Assembly: GCA_023213315.1 (NCBI GenBank) | Contig: JAKCPI010024880.1 | Span: forward strand, 1 to 64,000 | DNA: 64,000 nt | Source of the DNA: Euborellia annulipes | Taxonomy: Eukaryota; Arthropoda; Insecta; Dermaptera; Anisolabididae | Direction: 5' to 3' | Shown here: positions 21,922 to 36,100 of the stretch, one piece after another | How the letters are laid out: each line of letters starts with the position of its first letter | How positions within the stretch are numbered: position 1 is the stretch's first letter | The notes under the pieces: model-generated | Databases searched by the model: none | What the model was told of the DNA's origin: nothing | The model's input: the letters and a program-made list of their open reading frames with translations, nothing else | Position numbers and translations under genes: made by a program

Positions 21922-23040
21922 ATATATAGTTAGATTTAGAAGAGAAAATAACAAGTATTTAGACTCTAATTAAGACTTTATTTTTTTGATTTATATATAT
22001 ATATTTATATAATATTTGTGATATTTACAATAATTTAACAAAAATGGATGCATATTTAAATATGTTTAGTGAATATGAAGGGAGAACAAAAGGGTGTGGA
22101 GGAGATATGTAATAGACAACAAAAAAGTCTTTAAATCACACATTTGTCTCTTAAATATTCACACACAAAAAAAAAAAAACAACTTTTTTGTTCTTTTTCA
22201 GTCACAGATAGATAGTGAGAGAGTGCAAAGCTGAATTTAATTTCTCATTCAGAGCTAAAATTATTTGACTTTTTTAAATTTGTTGATTAGCATTTTAGTT
22301 TTTTTTTTTTTTTATTTTCAGCTAATAAACCACGAGCATAAAAATAAAAGAACAATAACAACACAGTACTTTCACACATATATTAAAGGATATCTCAAGT
22401 TAGTTCCCTTTAAAAGTTTTTTTGTTTTGAGTTTTCTATTTTTGATCAAAAGAAATATAAAGTACATTTTTTCCTCCAAAAGTGGAAGACTTGTCAAATA
22501 TTCTAAAATCTAATTTTTTTTTTTCAGTAAAGAGACTAAATAAATTCTTTTAATCCGATAATAAAATTATTAGGTCGCAGTCACAATAATAGGTACATAA
22601 ATATAATTCCATGATTAAACAATTCAGATAGCCGGCCACCTACGATTTGAAAAAATATATTAGCTTCTGTTTCATCCTGGGGTTGCAGCCAAATTTTTTA
22701 ATTTTTCTTCTAACTGCTGTCGTTTCGTCTTTAGCCAAAATCTTTATAACTTTCTGGTATTTATAAAATTTTACTAGCAAGGGTTTGGTTTAATATTATC
22801 AATATTATTTTAATTTCAGCAAGTTAGTACGGCCTTAATAGTTATTTATGTTAAGGTCAAGTTGTTTAATTAAATATCAACCGATTGTTTGGTTAACTAA
22901 CAATACATGAAACAAATGGCTGATATAAAAAAACATTTTTTATTATTATTTTTTTTTTTGTTTGTGTCCAGTATGACTAAGACCTAATAATTATGTTTTT
23001 GTTTTAGTAAAATGTATAAATTGGACAGAAATATTTTTTC
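21922..23040. other. AT-rich intergenic stretch
   Basis: Very AT-rich DNA downstream of the LRR gene, with homopolymer runs. The one reading frame (22265-22513) is low-complexity and not supported. No repeat family was recognised. Confidence 0.5.
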
Positions 23041-23042
23041 AT

Positions 23043-23048
23043 TTTATT
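23043..23048 (-). terminator. Candidate poly(A) signal of the LRR gene
   Basis: AATAAA read on the minus strand, about 235 bases past the stop codon. The surrounding 3' flank is very AT-rich, so the hexamer could occur by chance. No other evidence fixes the cleavage site. Confidence 0.3.
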
Positions 23049-23279
23049 TTCTATTTAATTATTATGAGTGATAAAATATAGAAAATAATATTATTTATAA
23101 AATATATTTCATTTTTTTTTTTAAATTGAAAATCTTAGAGTCTAACTATTTTGGATAAAAGTTTAAAGAATATGAAAGATATGCTTTTTTTAAATCTTTA
23201 TATTTCTAATGCCCAAAAATATTTCTCAGAGGTCCTGTCAGAGGTTGACTTCTTCAGGACTCTCATCAGGAGACCGAGG

Positions 23280-24140
23280 TCAGAGTTTTGTTGTTGCTTG
23301 TAGTTTGACATAACGCGAATGTTGTTGTTCTGTCTGCGGTGCTGCTAAGAAGCATTGATGTGTCGTTGGAAGGAGCTTTGGTCTTTTAAGGAGCCTCCGG
23401 GCGCCTAATGTCGCTGCAATGACTAACGCCGAAGTCAAAGCAACCAAGAGAGCTGTTAGTGAAATTCGCAACCAGCTGGAGTCGCGTGTTATTGCTGCAA
23501 GATGAACGCATTTGTTTGGTGATGAGGCGGTGGCAACGGCCGACGGACCGGGAGAAACACAAACACGATAAGGACCCGGTGGGAGATTATTCACGATAAC
23601 ACGTCCTTCGGTACAATTGAGTGATCTCTGAGAGGCAAGTGTCCCTCCAGCGTAGACGTCGACTAGAAGGAGACATTGCGAGACAGCGAATAGATCCCAA
23701 ACTTTGGCTGTTACAAGAAGTGTCCCTGGGGAGGTGAGATTAGCTTCCAATTCACGTACTACTTCCTGGGACCACCAACGAGGTGGTACCGGCTCTAATG
23801 GTAACACCTCGGAACAGCCCAAGACAAGGGCCATGTCATCGCCGGCTGCCGATTTCAAAAGAACGAGACAATACCGATAACGAGCTCCAGGTTGGAGACC
23901 GTCAGCTGAGAGAGTCAAATCGAGAGCTCGAGGATCATCCAAGGCACTCGAATTACACGCCACGGGATTTGAATCGAGAAGTACTTCATGCTCGCCAACT
24001 TCTTCATAAACAAAGAGAGCATCACAGGCATAAGCACCAGCTGCTGAGTCGATGGACCATTGTAGATGTAGAGACGTGCCATCGAATCGAAAAGATCGAA
24101 GTGAGACTTGCGCTCCGGAAACTGCTGGAGATCCGGATTC
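23280..24140 (-). CDS. LRR receptor exon 7: FN3-like stalk, membrane helix, tail
   Basis: Encodes residues 482-767 and the TGA stop. The segment with LHLQWSI and LQPGARYRYCLVLL resembles a fibronectin type III domain (core Trp near 509, YxY near 569-571). The region 592-700 is a further Cys-containing stalk with NLT and NCT sequons. SSWLRISLTALLVALTSA opens the membrane helix, followed by a basic stop-transfer (RRLLKRPK). The tail has one tyrosine in SRYVKL. The acceptor is TTTTTTTAG. Confidence 0.85.
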   Translation of the reverse strand, partial: ESGSPAVSGAQVSLRSFRFDGTSLHLQWSIDSAAGAYACDALFVYEEVGEHEVLLDSNPVACNSSALDDPRALDLTLSADGLQPGARYRYCLVLLKSAAGDDMALVLGCSEVLPLEPVPPRWWSQEVVRELEANLTSPGTLLVTAKVWDLFAVSQCLLLVDVYAGGTLASQRSLNCTEGRVIVNNLPPGPYRVCVSPGPSAVATASSPNKCVHLAAITRDSSWLRISLTALLVALTSALVIAATLGARRLLKRPKLLPTTHQCFLAAPQTEQQHSRYVKLQATTKL

Positions 24141-27100
24141 CTAAAAAAACAACATCAGATCATCTTTAATCCTAATGCCGGACTAGAAAAAAAATCACAA
24201 AATTTAATATGAAAAGTAATACAAGTTTAAGCCTCATCAGCCAAAAAGAGTTAAAAAAAAAATAAAAAAATATATATATGTCGTAGACAGATCGTGAAAT
24301 TAGACAGTTCATGAACTGTCTAGACATTTCATGAACTGCAGCCAGATCGTGTAATGGTCAAACAGTTACATGATCTGGCTAAAAATTTTAGACAGTTCAT
24401 GAAATGCAATTGGGCCTTAGACAGATCGTGTAATGCTCGAGAATTACATGAAATGTCTAAATTTTTTAGGCAATTCATGAACTGCCTAACAGCAGTTTGC
24501 CGATCGTGTACTGATTGCAATTTAATGCAATAAATCTAAAAAAAAATTTAATTTTTCGAAAATCAAAAAAAGGGCTTCTATAAGTTGTAGACATTTTAAA
24601 TAGCTTTAATTTAAAAAAAGTTGAGGTAGATAGCTTCAAATTTGTGGCCGCTGGAATCTCCCAAAATTAGAACACCGAGACGCGCACCTTAACTCAAGAT
24701 TTACAAAGTGAGGAAGATTTGGAAAATTTAGTAATCGATAATAATAATAATATTGAAAAAATTGACTTTTTCGAGATCTTTATTTGCTTTACAAACAGTA
24801 CACGATCGGCAAAACTGTGTTAGGCAGTTCATGAACTGCCTAAAAAATTTAGACATTTCATGTAATTCTCGAGCATTACACGATCTGTCTAAGGCCCAAT
24901 TGCATTTCATGAACTGTCTAAAATTTTTAGCCACATCATGTAACTGTTTGACCATTACACGATCTGGCTGCAGTTCATGAAATGTCTAGACAGTTCATGA
25001 ACTGTCTAATTTCACGATCTGTCTACGACATATATATATAATAGAAATGTTCTTTCTTCTTCAAGATAAAAAAAAGACATCTTAGATGACTATTTATTTA
25101 CCAGAATACTTGGAGTATCCGGAGGCCCAACAAGACCTGCGTCGGCTTCGTTCTCTCCACAGAGAAGCTGATTGGTAGGCACCTCCACTAGGAGGCCATT
25201 CTCAAGAGCAGGTGGAGTAGTACAAACGGCGGTTGCTCGATCAGCACGACTTAAATTCGTGGCATTCGCCAGCCAGGAGGCAAACTCCGAGAGACTGCAG
25301 TCGCAATTCAGTGGATTATCTGAAAAATTATTAATACAAAGTTAATTTATAATAACGTTGGAAACTAGTATTTCGAATTACACCAACTTGATCAAAGAAT
25401 TTTGAAATCATACACTGTTCGTATCAGTAACAAGTTAGTTTTACGATAGGTCATGTTCCGAAACTTTATATTTCCGTATATATTTATATCAATAAATTAG
25501 AATAAAACCGGATTATTAAAATTTAAAAAAAAAATAAGTATTTATTATTTGCCTACTAATTTATACAATAAATATACAGCCAGCCTTCGACGGGCTTTAC
25601 CACTTGGCTACCCCCCTGCACCCAATTTTTAATTAATATCTAACAAAACATATCGAGATTATGTTGATTTGTCCCTCAAATTGAAAATCGACATTTTTGT
25701 CTTTTTTTTTTTATTTAAATTGTAATTATTTATTAAAAGGATATGGATTTGTGTTAAATTTACTTAGAAATGTATAAATAATTTGATATTAAATGTTTAA
25801 TAAATTACAGTATCATTATGATAGATTACACCAAGAATAGGTCTTTTTTTTTAGAAGAAACAGTGTTCAACTTTTTTTTGCACCACAGTATATATATATA
25901 TTAGGGGTATGACTTTTTTACAACCTCGTATCCTTGTATCATAATTAGATGAACTTTTACAAAAGATTAAATAAAATCTTACTTTAAAGGTGATTAAAAA
26001 AACGTCAGGCACAAAATGATTTGAAAATTTTATATATCAAATTCATAATCACTCAGCACTTAATCCACTTTAGTAGGAAAAATAGAAATCTCTTCTCTAA
26101 TTAAAATAAAAATTGAAGAAAAATGCAATTTTCATTCACTTACGGCCCTTTCATGAAACCACAAATGATCCCAGTAGGAGTGCAAAAGTTAAGCAGTCGA
26201 CCAGTCCAAAAGTTCGGTGGTTATAGCTCAAATATCAGGGATGAACAAAGAAAGAATGAGGAGCACAAAAAACACGTGTAGACTCTCTAAATGTTCTCAA
26301 ACCCTACGATATATTATATATATATATATATATATATACGAGAATTTCGAAATGTCATTTCGACTATTGACAACTCTATTTACTAAAAAACTCCAATGCA
26401 ACTGAAGATGGCATGATTAAATCGGTCGAAACGATTTGCGTAAAAGGAACTTAATTTAATAGAGGCCTGGCTGCTTTCCTCTTCAATCCTTTATTCAATT
26501 CTACACAGCCACTTTCTACATTAAATATTAAACAAAAGTTATTCAATTTTTCAATCACTTAATATTTTTTTGTCCTCATTAATTCTTGGAATTTAGTTAT
26601 TGAAAATAAATCGCAATTCAAAATGAACACCTGCATCATCTTTAGGGATAGTGGGCTTAGTTAACTGAATATTCCCCATGAAGTAGTAAGATTGTTGTTG
26701 TATTTAATAATAAGAGAGGGATCTGGCAGCCAGGAGTATTGAAAAATCTCAAATTTTAAAGTACTCATCTCCTGAGAATTACTCCCTCTCTTATTAATGA
26801 GTATTTAGTATATATAATATATATACTAAATGAGTATATACATACTATATATTATATAGTATGTATATATATATATATATATATTTAGTAGTATTTGGAT
26901 TTGTGTCTATAGCTACAGAAATAACCCTTGGGTTTGATGAGTCTTTACCTGCCAATGTCAGCCGCGCAAGACTGACCCCAGGACCTAGGGCGTCACTGGT
27001 CACAATTGAGATATCATTATCATCGAGTCGGAGTTCTCTTAAATTACGCAATGGTTGGATCAAATCGGCGGTGAGAGCTCGTAAGAAATTATGCGCCAGA

Positions 27101-30100
27101 TCGAGTTGAGTAAGGCGAGTCAAATGCGCAAGACTTGCACCTGATACTGCTACGATACGATTATGGGCTAGAGTCAGCTGGCGTAAAGTTGAGAGCTCCT
27201 GTAACAAAAACAATATTTATTAAGAAAATTATTTTTCTTTCTCTTTTCTTTTGTCTTTAAGATAATACATAGTTCGTCAAAAACTCGATGCTAATTTATG
27301 TTTGACTGACGAACTACTTGATATATATATATATATAAGTATAATAAGTGATAATAACGAAATTACTAAACCTAGAAAGCTGAAATTTGGCAGGTAGATT
27401 ATATTTATGACGTGGATGCACATTAAAATGTTATTTTTAGTGAAGAGGTCTCGAATTCATTTTGCGGTAAAATTATTATTTTTCAGTTTTTTTAAAATAA
27501 CTTTCTACACACAAGAAATATCGATTTGGTTTTTGAGCTTTAAAATTAATGGAATAAATGTCTTAAGATGTACAGTGAAGAACAAAATTAAGTTCCACCC
27601 AAGGGTTTTCTACTTGTGATTATTTCATTGTTTTTATAAAAGAAAATGAATATCTTTATTGGAAATTTCCTATGTTTTAGTTTCTGTTAAAAAATATATA
27701 ATAGGCTAATATAATATAAATAATCACAAGTAGAAAACGCATGGGTGGGACTTAATTTTGTTCTTCACATTACATAAGGGATTTTTTAAAATTAAAACTC
27801 CCGTTTGAGTCCTGTTCACATTTTGTTATAAAATTGACTTTTTAATGATTCTTAAATATCAATTTTGTTTTCGGCGTTTAATTTTCTGATAAAAATATTT
27901 TATATAAGCTTACTGCCTGTTATTATATATGGATTTAAAGCTCCATTTTGTCTCTGTTACTAAAAATTTATTGGTTTTGGTGGAGAGTTAATAAATGAAA
28001 TATCATTTAGTCTCCATAAACGATATTTCAAATTTAACATAATGTGACATTGGGCGCATCCCGTCCCAGGCGCCTAAATTTATTTCAATTGAATTGGATA
28101 GCAATCAATTGAAATAAATAGGTCAAAATGGCCTCCGATGCAAAACAAGACTTTAAAACGAATTAAAAAATAAAACAATCTGAATAAGTAGGCCTACGAA
28201 CGATGTATATAATTTTTTTATTTTCCAAACACTTTTTTCTTAAATTACTAAGTTAAATAATGAAGCTTCTTGACCTTGAAGGCATGGTCCTCGAGGACGT
28301 CGATCTGATTGTCCCTGAGGCTAAGTGACTGCAACGACGGTAGTCCAGCGAGTGCTCCTAATCGTACACTACTCAATTGATTCCGATCAATGGCGAGTGT
28401 TCGGAGACGAGGCAATGCTGGCAATGTTTTGGGCTCAAGAGGCCCGACTAGTGCATTTCCGGAAAAATCCAATTCTTCAAGTTGGTATAAAGGAGCAAGC
28501 GCAGCTCCCGTTGACAGACGATTGTCTCGAAGGCGTAATGTTCGTAATGAGGTCACGTTGGAGAATGTATCGGGGGCGACCTCACTAATGGCGTTATCAG
28601 AGAGCTCAAGGAAGCTCAGATTCCAAAGACCCTGGTTAGACAAAGATAATTTATATTAATGATGGGAGGGACGGAAGGAAAATAAATGGCTAAGAAATTC
28701 ATAACAAGGGAACGCTAAGGGACATTAATCTCGCAATTTTTAGACCGTGAAAAAGAAGATGAAAAATTGTGAATTATTAAATATTCATATCTCGAATAAT
28801 TATATAGAAAACTTTGTCATATTTTTTAAATTAATGAAAATCTTAATAACTTATCTCAAATATTAGAAATTATAAAACTAGGCATCATAATACTCCAAAT
28901 TTTATACAATAATATGAATATATTTTGAAAAAGATGATAGTTTTCAAAGCATGACCACAAGACTATATTTTTAGACTGAAAACTAGATTTTTAGATTAAA
29001 TCGTAAATATATCATTTCTCGCTGGTGTAGTGAGCTAGGGTGTCGGCTTCTACAAAGAAGATCCCTGTTCAAATCCCTGGCGTGCGGGTTTTTTCATTAA
29101 ATAAATAAAAATATTTATTTAATGTAAATAAATCCTCAAGCAAGCCCTGGATTGGAATATAGTAGGATCTTACCACAATAGCCCTCAGGCAACTCTACGA
29201 GGAGAGGGAGTTGGTCCTGTGCAAGGGACGTAAAGAAGATTCCCTCTCAGTGATGCATTCTTCGAAAGGAGTAGGCTACACGCCGGTGCTGAGGGAGTCC
29301 CTCCTCAAACTAGGACATCCTCCATATCATAGAAGAGGTTGGATATAAGGAGTCGGTTGGAACCAGAAATAAGGATTAATTCACTAGCTAGATACGAAAG
29401 CAGGAGGAGGAGTTAGAGACAGGAAATGATGTAACTTCACGGGGTGCCGGTAGATGGCTACGGCCAGAGGCCGGTTGGGTTTGAGGTGTGTGTCTTCGTG
29501 CACGAAAGCACCTAGGGTATATAAACGTGGATCCCGATAGGAATTTCAAAATAAAAAAAAATAAAAATAAAATAAAACTTTTGTCTTTGAGAGGGCAGCA
29601 GGGGCGGATTAAAGGGGGGGGGGGGGGGCGGTCGAGATATATCAAGTTACCCATAGCACCTTAGTTTCAAACTTGCGTTTTCAATGTTGACTGCTTGAAA
29701 TAAACTATGGTTATTTTTCAAAATTTTAATCTCATATTTGTATATTTTAAACACAATAGAGAATCCTAAAAGAGTAAATACATTTCATAAGAATTGGAAA
29801 GAAATTTTTAAAATGTGTAAAAAGTTGGAAAAGGGACCCCTCTTGTGAATTGAAACTAACATCCCTATAGGGATTTAACATTGGGTCTATGGAAGGAAGA
29901 GCCGGAAAGTGAAATAACTTTTTTATTTAAATAAATATTGTAAGTTATGTATAACTGTATCAAAAATTGTGTCAAAAACTGTTCAAAAGATTGTTGGCGT
30001 GAAGGCCACAATAGCCTATCACAAACTAGAAAAAAAACTTTTAGGGTGGGGGGGGGGGGTATTTTTAAGTAGCCCCAGGGCCCGTCAAATCTGTCTACGG

Positions 30101-33100
30101 CCCTGATTGTAACCGTATCAAAAATATGTTTAGAATCTTTTCACTCACGGTATTCCTCATGAAAATTTAATGAGCTTTCCAAAGCTGTTTTCAAATTTGC
30201 TGTAAGGACAGTTTAGGAAATACGACCGTATTTTTAAAAAAACTCGTCTCTTTCGGAAAAAAACAAAAATTGAGATAGCGGCCAAACGATTAAGAATTGG
30301 ACCATAGTGAAGATAAACTTTTTTGTTGCTTTCGAGGTGTAGAATCATCTACCTTGTCGACTTTATCGTATTACACCCTGTATATGCATCATATAGTCTT
30401 GGGTCACGACCACCTTTTTCAAAACAAATTACTATTAGACCCTATATAGTGACACCATCATATCACATTCAACATACAATCATTGCCATATAATTTACAT
30501 TAACAAAAAAGAATATATCGATTATCGACGTTGATTACGAATCCGTTGAATGCGTTTGATCTTATATACAGTAGATCTTGAATTTTTTATAAAAGACCTG
30601 AAAGGAGCTGGCGTCGAGAATGGTGAGTCTGTTGAGCGATAAATCGAGACGATCGAGAGAAGGCAATGCACGAAGTGCTGCTGTCGGCACAGAATCCAAT
30701 TGATTGCTTGGCAATCCAAGTGCTTGCAATGGACCAGCTAAACCGACGAACGCTCGATCTGCTACCCGGCGAAGGTCACCTGTCAAACAAAACAGATATT
30801 GAAATCGATTTGTATCTCGCCACATTTGAGCTCTATCTACATAATCAAACCTTTAATATAATACTTTTCTTTCTGTCAATAATATAATTTTTTATTCTAA
30901 TGACAAAAAAAAAAAAAAATAAATAAATAAAGCAATATATATAATTATCAAAAGCGACACTTGGAAGTGGCGAGTAAAATTAATTAGGTAATTAAAAGTA
31001 AGAAAATCTTTCCTAGACTAAGGGGCGTAAGAATTGTAGACTAATTAAAGACTTTAGACAGCGGTTTTGGAACTTATTAATCCTAGAGCTTCATTTACGT
31101 ATATACCCCCTTCACTCAGAAACACGATTACACACTGTAAATTAAAATAAGATTAATATCAAAATAAAGATTACGAAAAATCTTGAAATCTTGAAATTAA
31201 ATTCTTTTTCAAATAAAGCCCCAAAATTAAATAAATTAAAAATTTTTTTTACTAATTATTATTACTAGTTAAAAAAAAATAGACAATTTAACCTAAAATA
31301 AAAAATTTTTGTTATTTTATTTATTTTTGTGATTTAAGTCTTGAGTCATTTAGCCAAAAAATTTTTTGAGTTAATTTAATTTCTCTTTATGCTCTCACTA
31401 ATCCCTTATTTTTATTTAGCGCAAATGCACCGGAGGCTATTATCGTTCTATTTGCCCATTTTAGAAACCAGTGTGTTAAGGGATCTAGAAGAGGGGCGTA
31501 GTGAGGTTATCAGAGTTCTCAAAATAAAGGGCCCAGAATTAGGACATGAATTCGCATTTAAAATATCGTTCGCACTGAAAAACTATATCAACGTTAATTT
31601 AAAACTTTTTTTTTAAAGTCTTATCCGCTATCATATATACTGTAAGTATATTTTCAGTAAAAGTGACATGCCCCCCAAATCGGGAGCAATAATTGAACTG
31701 AAATCATCCCCTATCGGGGATTCATGCTTCCATTCCCTAAATCAGGGATAGGTTATATTCCATTAGATGGATGGGGATGTTATAAATTAGAGATACGCCT
31801 ATCATAGTCAATTAGCCGGATAATCGGTCATTTTTCAATAATTAGTTATTAACAATCAATTCTCAGAATCGCTTTAACCGGCCTAAAAATAAATCGTAAT
31901 TTTGCATACTCTATAAAAAAAGAAAAAAATTTAAAATAATAAAATAATTTCATCCCTTAACAAGCCTTGTATCAAGAGTTTTTAGGAATCTTTATTTTAG
32001 AAATAATAATATTTAATTTATTTCCAAATTGTGTAAATTCAATGAACTCAATTGAAATACGCCTAAAGATAGGCAACAAAATACAACATTTGTTATTCTG
32101 GTTATCGGTCACAGGCGCATATAAAAAATATTCTTTTAATAATAAATCAATTCATAATTGGCTATCCTCCAGTAAATCACCAAATAAATACACTTATCCA
32201 TATGATACTTCTAAAAGCAATGTTTTTTATGTAATAAAGAAATTTAATTTTTCCCAATAAAGTGAAGTAGAAACGTCATTTGTTCAGCTAATAAACGTTA
32301 TTATTACCTTATGATATTAAAAAAGGCAGAAGGGATAAAAACAGCTATTTAATTTAATAGACATTTATTAAAGAAAATGCATTTTATTTTCCAAAACACA
32401 AAAAAAGACTTAATGATTTCTGAGGTAATTTATAACTTCTCATTATTGACACTTTTAATTTCTCTCCATTTTCAAAAAAAAAAGGTTATAACAAGCCCGC
32501 CTAATTAGAGACTATTTTTATGATTGTTTTTATGTTCATCTCTAATATATTTTATCAATTATAATATTAATAATTTGTTGAATTGATATTGGAATTAATA
32601 GCTTGTGTTAATTTCTAAAGACCCTTTATTCATTTAGAAAAAATGCCAAATGGCCTAATTAAAAAAAAAAAATTGTTTCCTTTATTACTCCCTCTTTCCA
32701 ATATATATATTATATAGAAGGAATGTATTATATTTATGTCCAAAATTCGATGTCGATATTTTGATTGAAATACATGTTTTGAGGTTCACTGTGTCGAAAA
32801 AAGTGGTACCCACAAAATGATATGTGTGTGTATGTTTAAAATGAAGCATGAAGGAAATGATTTAAGTTTTTTTTTTTTTTTAATTTAAGGGGCGAGTCTT
32901 GAAAAAGCGTTATTAGCTCATTCAGAAGATGGTTACTCTAGGCGGCAAGAAATGGCGTTAGTTCTGCCCATAGGGAAATAATCATTTTGAAAGGATCCAG
33001 CAAAATTAGCACCTCGAGAAGGGACCCGCACCTTAAAAGGAATATAATACCATTTTTTAAATGCGCCTGTTGCGCCGATAACCAGAACAACAAATGATGC

Positions 33101-36100
33101 ATTTCTTGCCTATCCATAGGCGTATTCAATTGAGGGAATTTTTACACATTCTTAATTTTGATTGGCAGCCATTTCACTTGAAATAAATTTTATCGCTTCG
33201 GGCAGGAAGCCAAGTCAAGCACATTACCACTGTAATATGACCTACAATTCAGGGACCATAAACAAAGAATTTATGCTTCCATTAAATCTTTTATTTATTG
33301 AGATACTAACCTGATGATATGACGAGTCCATGCAAAGTGACACCTTCGAGTAAAGGACCAGGAAGAGCCGAAACACCCCTCACAGTGCAGTCAAGTAGAG
33401 AGACTTCAGCTTCAGGACCAAGAGCTCGAAGAGCTACGCCGATGGCATTCAGTGCCCCACGGGTTCCCGTACAACGTAACGTATGGGGTAAATCACAGGA
33501 ACAAGAAACAACTCCTGTACGGGAGATTTCTGGACATCGCCAGGGACGTTCTGTCGTGATCGGCGGCGGCGGCTATTAAACACACACAAAATATAAATGT
33601 AGTAACTATTATAAATCAGTGGAAAAGAGTATGTAGAGGATTAAATAAGCATTCAGAGTCTATTTTTTTTGAGCTAATCTACTCCACCTAATAAACAATA
33701 TAGATATTCTCTTATCAAATCTATGAATTTTCCAAAACCCAATACAAACAAAATAGCTATTTGTTCCTGAAATAAGGACTAATAGACAAATAAAACTGAC
33801 TATAGTAAATAAAAAAAATATTATATATTAAAAGTAACTTTAAAAAATTTCTGAAAATCAAAGCAACTGGTTTCTGAGCAAAGGCCTCATAGTCAAATAA
33901 CTCTTCCTAAAAAATTTCTAAATAAATAAAGGACTGTGAATAAATTTCTCACCTTGCTAAAATAAAACAATACTTTCTCTCTCTTTAATATATAGGGTAA
34001 GAGAAAGTAAAAATTGCTATACTTTATTTCGAATCAAATTATATGCCTAAAGAGGCCCTCTCACTTGCAAAATTATTGTACAAAAACGACATCTTCAAAA
34101 TTTTGAAACATTTTCGCAAGTGTGAGGGCCCCTTAAAGCTGATGTGAATATTTTTGAATGCGGAAAATAAAGTCACTATTTTTTTTTTTTTTTTCATCTA
34201 ATCGGACAAAGTCATTAGTTTCTGAGGAAAAAAGATAAATATTCTTCCTAATAAATTTCTATAAAATAAAGTAGTCTGAATAATCTCTATTTGAATTTTT
34301 GAAAATCCGTATTTACTCGTATTACTTCAAAAAACTTCCATACATGCAAGGGCGGATCCAGAGGTGTTTCTCGGGAGGGGGGGGGGGGTAATCTGGTGTG
34401 ACTGGTCGCACAGCACACTATTTTTTCTTAATTTCTGAAATTTAAAGGCGCATTCTGTACTTGTTTGCCAGAATATAAATGCAAAACGAATTTTTAAGTA
34501 TTAATTTTTAAAATTTTACATTAAAAATAAATTTTTGTTTGAAAAAAAAGAAAGTATTTTTTCAAATCTCAGGAGGGTAATTACCTCCTTTACCCCCCCT
34601 TGTCCCCCCTTGCATACATGCGTAAAATAGATTTGTATAAGATTTGAACAAATTTCTGAAAATCAATAATTTCTGAGCAAAGGAGGCTCAATATATTGCA
34701 ATACAAACAAAACTCACTCTAGTAAATTTCAAAATAAATACAGATAAAATACATTTTTCAAAATTACTGGAATTTTTTTTTAGAGCAAGACTTTTAGGAG
34801 TAAAAGGAGTAATTCTCTCAGTGTCGTTTTCGTCTGCTGCTTTTAAGTTAGTGGAGCGTATCGATCAAGTATAACCCCCACCACTTGATTCCAACATCTC
34901 ATTCACAAAATCAACGAACCAGTTCAATTACTACATGCTCTTTATGCCTAGGCTCTTAACAGTCAATGACATCTTTAAGAAGTAAATCATCTTGGGCCCT
35001 ATCTATCATACGGATTCTTATAAACAATATTATAAATAGATGAAACTATTATAAAATTTCCGTTCAGACGGATAGATTTATCTTTGAAAAATCTAATCCA
35101 TCCAGAACTCTAATATTTGATTAAATATGTAAGGCGAAAGGAGCAAAAGCCCTTTGATTAGACCCGAGACGCCTTTTAATCCTCACATTCCCTTGTTTTT
35201 TACACAACGAACACTCCTAAAAAGTTTAAAAGACTTCCAACCAATCGATATCAAATTAAATTTTTAATATGTTTTCTAAAACTTTCTCAACTATTTTTAA
35301 ATTAAAATTTTTTTTTCTTTTAGAGATAGTTATAATGTTATAATTCTAAATTAATGAAAGTTAAAAATTTATATATTAATTAATTTTCATAAATAGATAT
35401 TAAGTTTTCCAAAAGAAAAATATCAAGTTTTTTTTTATTAGTTTAATGTATGAAAATACGTATTTGGGTTTACAATTTTTACTTAATCAGAGACTTCATT
35501 TGGCTACCAGGCCTTTTCCTTGGTTAACTGATATCTACAGTCACCTAATCACCCCTATATCCAAAAATACATACAAAAGTAACAAATGACAAAGAATATA
35601 TAATATACTTGTACATCGAGGCTTTTACAATTTTTTTTTTTCAAAAATAATTGGAATGGATTTTTTTTTTTCATTTCATCAAACTTATTTTAATTGCTTT
35701 CTATCAAAGATAGAGTTTAAATGACGTCGGTCATAGACTCCAACCAATTGTGTCATCAAGCGTGTCTCAAAGGCAAACCACAGTTAGTTCCAATTCACTG
35801 ACGCCCCTTTCAGATAGGCAGAATAGTTTTCCTCAACTTGGAAAAACTCTAGACTCATATTTTATAGATGAGAGATGGGTGTCTTTTGTGAATCTAATTA
35901 ACTTTTGAATTGGAAAAATCATTTGAAAAATTGATATATATATATATTATTGAAAAAATATTGATAGGGTAGCGGACTAATATTTTAATAGACTATATAA
36001 ATAATTTAAATTTTCTGAGCATATTTAAAAAACTATTTGTTTTCATGATTATTTATTAAGGGGGTTCAGGACACCTACTACGAAAATTTTCCAAGAGATG

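Noticed and set aside
23240..23280. CTGATGAGAGTCCTGAAGAAG just after the LRR stop codon looks hammerhead-like
   Set aside because: The GAAA box is replaced by GAAG, no helix I pairing could be made, and the site lies in a normal 3' UTR. Chance match.
23783..24169. Plus-strand 128-codon frame
   Set aside because: Antisense shadow of LRR exon 7, whose minus-strand frame has domain structure and splice sites.
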